Source: Pseudonocardia sp. SCN 73-27 (lineage in GTDB: Bacteria; Actinomycetota; Actinomycetes; Mycobacteriales; Pseudonocardiaceae). From it: 64,000 nt of DNA. The notes beneath the pieces are model-generated. The model ran no database searches. It was not told where the DNA came from and saw only the letters and a list, made by a program, of their open reading frames with translations. Made by a program: the position numbers and the translations under genes. Where the stretch lies: assembly GCA_001725415.1 (NCBI GenBank), contig MEGH01000001.1:124001-188000 (forward strand), given 5' to 3'. Below are positions 58,550-64,000 of this stretch, one piece after another (the stretch's first letter is position 1; each line of letters opens with the position of its first letter).

Positions 58550-59833
58550 ATGAACGTGGTGCTGGACTCAGCTGCGCGAAGTGCGATCTTCACGCACTCC
58601 GCGGCTCCGTACCTGCTTCTCGACCGGGACCTGACGATCAGGGCGAGCAACCCGGCCTACCTCGCCGCAACGGAACGCAGTGTCGAGGACACCGTCGGAC
58701 GTCCGATGTTCGAGGCGTTCCCCGACAACCCGAACGATCCCGGCGCGGATGGCGTCCGCAACCTGTCCGCTTCCTTCCAACGGGTCCTGCGTCGCAAACG
58801 TGTGCACGAGATGCAGGTTCAGCGCTACGACGTGCGGCCGACCCGTTCCTCCGGATCCTTTGAACGCAAGTATTGGGCTCCGATCAACACCCCGCTGCTC
58901 GACGAAAGTGGCGACGTCGCCGCGATCCTCCACCACGTCGAGGACCTCAGCACAGCGGTGGCCCGGCTCGGCCTGGACCAGCCCACCGCCGACCTGACCG
59001 GGCCCGAGCTGCGCCAACTTGCCATCGGTGCACGGCGACTGTGGGCGAGGACGGCGACGTTGGAGGCGCGCGCCGGGCGCCTCGACGAGGCGCTCACCGC
59101 CCTGGTCGCTGCACGAGGAGCCACCGACACCGACGTCGGAGTCGACCGGCGGGCACAGCTGTGGCGGGTGGTGGCCGCGCACGTCGACGACGCGCCCTGG
59201 ACCGGGTGGGCCTCCGCCGTCTGTCAGGCGGCTGTCGAACTGCTCGACACCGTCGAGGCCGCGACGCTGTCCCTCGTGCGCGACGACGGCCGCCTGCAAC
59301 TCCTCACCGCGACCAGCCAGTGGGCGGCGGAACTGGACGTCCTCGAACGGCGAGCCGACGAGGGCCCCTCGCTCACGGCGGTGAGCACCGGCTTGCCGGT
59401 GATCGCGGATCCGCTCGAAGACGAGCAGCACCGCTGGCCGCTCTTCGTCGCCGCCGCATCCGACGCGCACCTCGAAGCCGTGGCGGCCTACCCTCTGGCG
59501 CTGACCCGCCGGCCTCTGGGGGTGCTCGTTCTCCACCGGCGCACCATGCCGATGCGCCCGACCCGCAGCGAGCACGCCGACGCCTCGGTCCTCGCCGAGC
59601 TCGCGCTCACCGGGATCGTCGCCGACTACGACAAACTCTCAGAAGCCTTCGGCGCCAGTCCCGCTGGGCCCGACCTGGCCATCGTTGCCGTCGCCGCTCG
59701 TGTCCTGGCACTGCGTCGAGACATCAGCCGAGACGAAGCACTGGGCAGGATCCGGCTGCATGCGCTCTCGACGGGGAAGACGATCGTCGAGACCGCACAC
59801 GAGGTCGTGACGCGAACCGTCCGGCTCACGTAG
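58550..59833 (+). CDS. PAS-GAF-ANTAR signalling protein
   Basis: 427 residues: PAS domain at ~15-130 (YLLLDRDLTIRASNPAYLAA, WAPINTPLLDESGDVAAILH), a helical linker, GAF domain at ~215-355 (LQLLTATSQWAAELDVLERR, GVLVLHRRTMPMRP), and a C-terminal ANTAR-like RNA-binding segment (AARVLALRRDISRDEALGRI). ANTAR proteins act by antitermination on paired RNA hairpins. ATG at 58550. Its last 208 nt overlap the convergent GAF-ANTAR gene. Confidence 0.82.
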   Translation: MNVVLDSAARSAIFTHSAAPYLLLDRDLTIRASNPAYLAATERSVEDTVGRPMFEAFPDNPNDPGADGVRNLSASFQRVLRRKRVHEMQVQRYDVRPTRSSGSFERKYWAPINTPLLDESGDVAAILHHVEDLSTAVARLGLDQPTADLTGPELRQLAIGARRLWARTATLEARAGRLDEALTALVAARGATDTDVGVDRRAQLWRVVAAHVDDAPWTGWASAVCQAAVELLDTVEAATLSLVRDDGRLQLLTATSQWAAELDVLERRADEGPSLTAVSTGLPVIADPLEDEQHRWPLFVAAASDAHLEAVAAYPLALTRRPLGVLVLHRRTMPMRPTRSEHADASVLAELALTGIVADYDKLSEAFGASPAGPDLAIVAVAARVLALRRDISRDEALGRIRLHALSTGKTIVETAHEVVTRTVRLT

Positions 59834-60477
59834 CCGAGGTCGCAGAACAGCTCGGGTCCGACGTTCATGCGTTCGGATACCGAGCGCAGGATCTCGAAGG
59901 CCTCGGCGTCGTCGATGCCCTGGCGTTCCATGAGGATGCCTTTGGCTTGGCCGATGACGTCGCGGTTGCGCAGCGCATTGCGCAGGTCGGCGTTGAGCTG
60001 GGCGGCGGTCGCGGCCTGGGCGCGGGCGTCGAGAACTGCGGTGGTGTGGGCGGCCAGGACCATCGCGATTCCGTGGTCGGCCGTGTCGAGGCCACCGCGG
60101 GAGAAGGACATGAAGTTCAACGCTCCGACCCGCGCAGGCGTCCTGTGGGCGAAGAGGCCGACGGAGAGCACGCTCTGTACGCCGTGCTCGACCGCGGCCG
60201 GCCCCCACCGGGCCACACGGGGATCGGCCCCGACGTCGGAGGAGGCGAACGGGCTGAGCGCAGCGAGGCGGCACGCGACGACGCAGGGGCCTTCCCGGAG
60301 CCGGTACTGCAGCTCGTCGAGGCGCACGGCCAGCGGGTCGGAGGCGGCGACGGTGTCGAAGGTTCCTTCTTCGCTTCGAAGGGTGACGCTGACCAGGTTC
60401 GCGACGGGCAGCAGAGCATGTCCTGCGTCGATGACGACGCCCAGGGCGTCGGCTTCGCGGAACCTACGCGTCGGCAT
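59626..60477 (-). CDS. GAF-ANTAR regulator with an abnormal C-terminus
   Basis: 283 residues as read: a GAF domain (DAGHALLPVANLVSVTLRSE, REGPCVVACRLAALSPFASS, LFAHRTPARVGALNFMSFSR), then ANTAR (LRNALRNRDVIGQAKGILME-RQGIDDAEAFEILRSVSERM). Normal ANTAR ends soon after SERMN with a short helix; here the frame runs ~75 codons further, antisense to the PAS-GAF-ANTAR gene, with no family similarity. The true stop has probably been lost. ATG at 60477. Confidence 0.8.
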   Translation of the reverse strand: MPTRRFREADALGVVIDAGHALLPVANLVSVTLRSEEGTFDTVAASDPLAVRLDELQYRLREGPCVVACRLAALSPFASSDVGADPRVARWGPAAVEHGVQSVLSVGLFAHRTPARVGALNFMSFSRGGLDTADHGIAMVLAAHTTAVLDARAQAATAAQLNADLRNALRNRDVIGQAKGILMERQGIDDAEAFEILRSVSERMNVGPELFCDLGYVSRTVRVTTSCAVSTIVFPVESACSRILPSASSRLMSRRSARTRAATATMARSGPAGLAPKASESLS

Positions 60478-60667
60478 CGCTGACTCTCCTCTCGCGTCGC
60501 GGTGCGATGCTCCAGCACGCCAGCTGAATAGTTAAAGCCTATGACTGAGACTTGCTAGCCACAAGTCCCACGAAGCGCGGCAAGCCGCCGGTGAGTCTAC
60601 GTCTCCAAGTGGAGGTTGTCGGTCCGGGTGCTGGGTGAGCCGCTATCGTGTGCGGGGAGGAGGGCGC

Positions 60668-61189
60668 ATGACTGGTCTCGACCAGCTCGACGACGAGGAC
60701 TACCCGTCGGTGTCGATGGGGCAGGCGGCGGAGCTGCTGGATGTGCAGCAGGCCTTTCTGCGCAGTCTCGACGCTGCGGGGGTGTTGCACCCGCACCGGA
60801 CGTCTGGTGGGCATCGTCGCTACTCCCGGCGTCAGCTCGCCCAGGCCGTGCGGTTGCGCACGCTCGTCGATGCCGGGCACAACCTCACCTCGGCGCAGAT
60901 GATCCTCGAGCTCGAGGGGCAGGTCGCTGCCAGCGACGACGCGCGGCGCCGTGCCGATGACGCGCGCGACGAGGCCCGGCGCGATCGCGATCATGCTGAG
61001 GCGGAGCGGGACCGCGCGAACACCGATCAGGCGCGCGCCGTACGGGACCGAGACGTCGCGCAGACCGATCTACGCGAGCGGTCCGAGCAACTTCGCGCCG
61101 TGCGCCGCGAGCTGGATCAGGCCCGCGTGCAGATCACCGATCTCACCGACCGTCTCGGTCGCAGCGATGGCCGTCCCCGGCAGACCTGA
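60668..61189 (+). CDS. MerR-type helix-turn-helix protein with coiled-coil tail
   Basis: 173 residues: MerR DNA-binding head (SVSMGQAAELLDVQQAFLRS, LHPHRTSGGHRRYSRRQLAQ) and then a very charged Arg/Asp/Glu coiled coil (RRRADDARDEARRDRDHAEA...) without a ligand domain or metal Cys. Similar small MerR proteins occur in actinomycete stress loci. ATG at 60668; an upstream GTG at 60635 is possible. Confidence 0.83.
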   Translation: MTGLDQLDDEDYPSVSMGQAAELLDVQQAFLRSLDAAGVLHPHRTSGGHRRYSRRQLAQAVRLRTLVDAGHNLTSAQMILELEGQVAASDDARRRADDARDEARRDRDHAEAERDRANTDQARAVRDRDVAQTDLRERSEQLRAVRRELDQARVQITDLTDRLGRSDGRPRQT

Positions 61190-61505
61190 TCGGTTCCCTC
61201 GTCGATCGACGCCTTCCTCGACGCCTCGGACACGCTCACCCGGCGGCTCGCTCGGCGGTCGGCGACCTCGGTGAGCGCTTGGATTCTGCGGAGCTCGTCG
61301 AACCGCTCGAGTGACGGCACGTGCTCCCGAACGGCCGTTCCCGCCGCCGTACCCGTGACGCAGCCGCCGTACCTGCGACGCAGTCGTGTGGCAGCGCCCG
61401 CGGGGGGTTGCCGCGGTGGCGCGGTCGTGGTTCCGTCGTGTCCGGTCGCCACGGTGGATCCCCTGGCGATTCCCGATGCTCTCGACCGGAGCGAGGACGG
61501 CGGCC
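61190..61505. other. Gene-free gap before the STAS gene
   Basis: 316 bp with no supported gene; presumably promoter region for the STAS and CheB genes. Long frames on the minus strand here are low-complexity antisense readings. Confidence 0.35.
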
Positions 61506-61871
61506 ATGGCACACCGGGACGACGGTCGGCCATCGGGGACCTGGCGGAGCGCGGGGGCCGCGGGAGAGGTGTCGCGTCCACGACCCGGCACGGCGGTCGT
61601 CGTCGTGGCCGGTGAGCTCGACCTCGCCAACTGCGACGACTTCGGGAGCTGGCTGGCCGGGCAGGACGCGGCGACGCTGCTGGTCGACCTGACCGGGGTG
61701 CGTTTCCTGGCCGTGTGTGCGGCACGCAAGCTGGCCAACGTCCAGAATGACGTGGTCGCCCGCGAGGGATTCTTCCGCGTGCGGGTGGGCGACGACCCGG
61801 TGATCCGCCTGATCCTGGACGTGGCAGGGCCGTTCGTGATCGTCGACGCCACGCTCGACGCCTCCGCCTGA
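61506..61871 (+). CDS. STAS-domain anti-sigma factor antagonist
   Basis: 121 residues, one STAS domain: AVVVVAGELDLANCDDFGSW, LLVDLTGVRFLAVCAARKLA. In the usual phospho-Ser position of DxSGxxxL the sequence has DLTGVRFLAVCA, so the acceptor would be the Ala/Val-Cys region rather than Ser; classic switching by Ser phosphorylation may be lost. ATG at 61506. May partner the SpoIIE/HATPase fusion at 56078. Confidence 0.78.
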   Translation: MAHRDDGRPSGTWRSAGAAGEVSRPRPGTAVVVVAGELDLANCDDFGSWLAGQDAATLLVDLTGVRFLAVCAARKLANVQNDVVAREGFFRVRVGDDPVIRLILDVAGPFVIVDATLDASA

Positions 61872-61974
61872 CCGTCGCCGGTGTCGGCGGACCGGCATGG
61901 TCGTGCGTGAGGTGTGCGGCGGCTCTGCGTGGGTAGGAGAACTCGGAACCGGCCGGTGGCGAGGAGGTGCTGGC

Positions 61975-63048
61975 GTGGCGGTCACCTCGCGACGCGACGA
62001 CACACCGCCGGCGTCGGCGGTCGTGGTCGTCGGCGCCTCCGCGGGCGGCGTCGAGGCCTTGCGCGCCTTCGTCGGGGCGCTGCCGCCGGCACTGCCCGCG
62101 GCGGTCGTGGTCGTGCTGCACATCCCCGCCGACGCCCCGAGCGCGCTCGCCGCGATCCTGCACCGCGCGGGGCCCCTGCGGGCGGTGACGGCCGCGCACG
62201 GGAGCCTGTTGTCGGCGGGCACCGTGTTCACCGCGCCCGCCGACCATCACGTCGTCGTGGCGGACGGCCACCTGCATCTGTCGCGCGGGCCTCGTGAGAA
62301 CGGCCATCGTCCGGCGGTGGACCCGCTGTTCCGGTCCGCGGCGGTCGACTTCGGGTCGCGCGCAATCGGCGTCGTCCTCTCGGGCAACCGTGATGACGGG
62401 ACGGCCGGGCTGGCCGATCTCGTTCGTCATGGCGGCCTGGCTCTCGTCCAGGACCCGGAGGAGGCCGTCTACGACGGCATGCCGCGCAGCGCGCTCCAGC
62501 ACGTGCACGGTGCGCGGGCCATGCCCGCGGTGAAGCTGGGTGCGACGGTCGCGGAACTGCTGGCCGGGTCGACGGTCCTGCCCGGGGACCTGTCGACGAC
62601 GGCCGCCGGCGCCGGGCGCGATCAGCTGACCGAGGTGGAGGCTCGGATGGCGGCCGACGAGTACGAGGACCCGCACGGTACCCCTGGTCTCGACGACGCG
62701 GAGCCGTCCGGACTGTCCTGCCCCGACTGCGACGGCGTGCTGTTCCGCCTGCCGGGGGCGCCGCCGCCGAGGTTCCGTTGTCGCGTGGGCCATGCCTGGT
62801 CGCCGGCCAGCCTGGCCGCGCAGCAGGACGTCAACATCGGGGCGGCCCTCTGGTCGGCGGCACGCGCCTTGGCCGAGAAGGCGGAGCTGCACCAGCGGCT
62901 CGGTGTGTCGGCGGCGACGGCGGGCCGCCACGAGGCGGCCGCCGATCACCGGTACCGGGCCGAGCAGGCCGAGGGCGAGGCGGCGGTCCTGCGACGGATG
63001 CTGGCCCGCGGGGTCGGCGGCGAGGAGGGCGGGAAGGGTGTCGGCTAG
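61975..63048 (+). CDS. CheB-type methylesterase
   Basis: 357 residues. The CheB catalytic domain has the Ser in VVVVGASAGGVEALRAFVG, His in AAVVVVLHIPADAPSALAAI, and SGNRDDGTAGLADLVRHGGL with Asp. No receiver domain precedes it. The C-terminal ~130 residues carry a CxxC...C zinc-like segment (GLSCPDCDGVLFRLPGAPPP, CRVGHAWS) found in stand-alone CheB proteins paired with CheR/PAS kinases. GTG at 61975 has GAGGAGG upstream. CheR follows after 58 bp. Confidence 0.87.
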   Translation: MAVTSRRDDTPPASAVVVVGASAGGVEALRAFVGALPPALPAAVVVVLHIPADAPSALAAILHRAGPLRAVTAAHGSLLSAGTVFTAPADHHVVVADGHLHLSRGPRENGHRPAVDPLFRSAAVDFGSRAIGVVLSGNRDDGTAGLADLVRHGGLALVQDPEEAVYDGMPRSALQHVHGARAMPAVKLGATVAELLAGSTVLPGDLSTTAAGAGRDQLTEVEARMAADEYEDPHGTPGLDDAEPSGLSCPDCDGVLFRLPGAPPPRFRCRVGHAWSPASLAAQQDVNIGAALWSAARALAEKAELHQRLGVSAATAGRHEAAADHRYRAEQAEGEAAVLRRMLARGVGGEEGGKGVG

Positions 63049-63106
63049 TCTCGCTCGCGCGCCCCGCTGAGGGGGCTTGCGCGGCCGAGTGATCAGGAGT
63101 GGGCCG

Positions 63107-64000
63107 TTGTCGCAGCCGGATCCGGACTTCGAGGCCTTGCTGCAGCACCTGAAGCAGACCCGTGGGTTCGACTTCACCGGGTACAAGCGCAGCAGCCTGG
63201 TGCGGCGGTGGCGCGGCGCATGTCGCAGGTAGGGCTCACCGAGTACGGCGACTACCTCGACCACCTCGAGCTGCACGCCGAGGAGTTCACCGCACTCTTC
63301 AACACGATCCTGATCAACGTCACGGGTTTCTTCCGTGACCCCGACGCGTGGGACTACCTGCGCACCGAGGTGTTGCCCGCGCTGCTGGCGAGCAAGAGCG
63401 CGACCGAGCCGGTGCGGGTCTGGAGCGCCGGCTGCGCGTCGGGCGAGGAGGCCTACACCCTCGCGATCGTGCTGGCCGAGATGCTCGGTCCTGCCGAGTT
63501 CCGGGACCGCGTGAAGATCTACGCCACCGACGTCGACGAGGAAGCGCTGTCGCACGCGCGGCAGGGCATGTACTCCGAGCGCGAGGTGAGCGGTGTCCCT
63601 GAGGAGCTGCGCGACCGGTACTTCGAGCAGCTCGGAGGCCGGTTCACGTTCCGAAAGGACCTGCGCCGCTCGGTGATCTTCGGTCGCAACGACCTCGTGC
63701 AGGACGCCCCGATCTCGCGCATCGACCTGCTGGTGTGCCGCAACACGCTCATGTATTTCAATGCCGAGACGCAGGCGCGCATCCTGGCGCGTTTCCACTT
63801 CGGGCTCTCGGAGCCCGGAGTGCTGTTCCTGGGCAAGGCCGAGATGCTGCTCAGCCACGGCACGATGTTCCTGCCGATCGACCTCAAGCGTCGTACCTTC
63901 CGCAAGACCCCGCGTGTCACGCCCCAGAACGGGACGCTGTTCGCCGACCCGCCGCCCATGGCCACCCGGACGGCGCCCGACGGCATCGAGCTGCTGCGCG
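63107..64000 (+). pseudogene. CheR-type methyltransferase with a 1-nt frameshift, cut by window end
   Basis: Begins with TTG at 63107 (AGGAG upstream): SQPDPDFEALLQHLKQTRGF, DFTGYKRSSLVRR. In this frame it soon stops, but the next frame continues at once with VARRMSQVGLTEYGDYLDHL, LINVTGFFRDPDAWDYL, the SAM motif VRVWSAGCASGEEAYTLAIV, and LVCRNTLMYFNAETQARILA. A single missing G near 63204-63211 restores the family reading. It is either a real mutation or a sequence error. The 3' part (often PAS/kinase) lies beyond the window. Confidence 0.82.

Overview
The window is high-GC, gene-dense actinobacterial DNA spanning the chromosomal replication origin. The first 13.4 kb has the standard actinobacterial order: rnpA and rpmH (minus strand), dnaA, a long dnaA-dnaN spacer with DnaA boxes (oriC), dnaN, recF, a DUF721 gene, gyrB, gyrA, a DUF3566 membrane protein, tRNA-Ile, a small DLW-39 family protein and tRNA-Ala. 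Gene content and protein style suggest the Pseudonocardiaceae (Pseudonocardia-like). The genus is an inference; actinomycete is safe.

From tRNA-Ala onward the window is accessory DNA. It opens with a truncated, frameshifted tyrosine integrase next to the tRNA, as expected for the scar of an integrated element. Then come a universal stress protein, eroded CYTH-like and carboxylesterase genes, an intact flavodoxin and a lone ABC ATPase.

The region 17.6-36.0 kb is a sulfur-oxidation island: TauE/SafE exporter, rhodanese-DUF2892 protein, two intact metallo-beta-lactamase/rhodanese (persulfide dioxygenase-like) proteins plus a wrecked third copy, DUF302, a single-domain rhodanese, a CsoR-family regulator that lacks the copper-ligand His (CstR-like), an ArsR-rhodanese fusion, a human-type sulfide:quinone oxidoreductase, a ferredoxin-NrfD fusion, a cytoplasmic molybdopterin oxidoreductase (SoeA-like) and an Mrp ATPase. 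Four near-identical TACCCC-NN-GGGGTA operators tie much of it to the regulator. Read together: sulfide is oxidised to persulfide by SQR, persulfide to sulfite by the dioxygenases, and sulfite is exported or oxidised to sulfate by the Soe-like enzyme.

From 36 to 43.5 kb there is an MFS pump, lgt and a MarR regulator, followed by a gene graveyard. It holds a truncated cytochrome oxidase subunit I, a frameshifted multicopper oxidase, a TauE/SHOCT chimera and the last 19 codons of a PAP2 phosphatase, with an intact methyltransferase and DUF2202 lipoprotein among them.

The segment 43.5-47.4 kb (minus strand) is a tightly coupled six-gene operon: two paralogous single-pass membrane proteins ending in SH(V/A)TSG(A/S)S, an ApbE flavin transferase, a ferric-reductase-like b-type cytochrome, a NuoF-like flavoprotein and a ferredoxin. 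I propose it is an electron conduit from NADH through the membrane to FMN bound on short protein tails. A divergent histidine kinase is paired with a response regulator that has lost most of its receiver domain.

The last 14 kb holds a lower-GC FkbM methyltransferase, another TauE/SafE protein, a SigK/RskA/fasciclin-lipoprotein cluster like mycobacterial sigK-rskA-mpt83, and a signalling group (response regulator-SpoIIE-HATPase fusion, PAS-GAF-ANTAR, GAF-ANTAR, MerR, STAS, CheB, and a CheR with an apparent 1-nt frameshift that runs off the window end).
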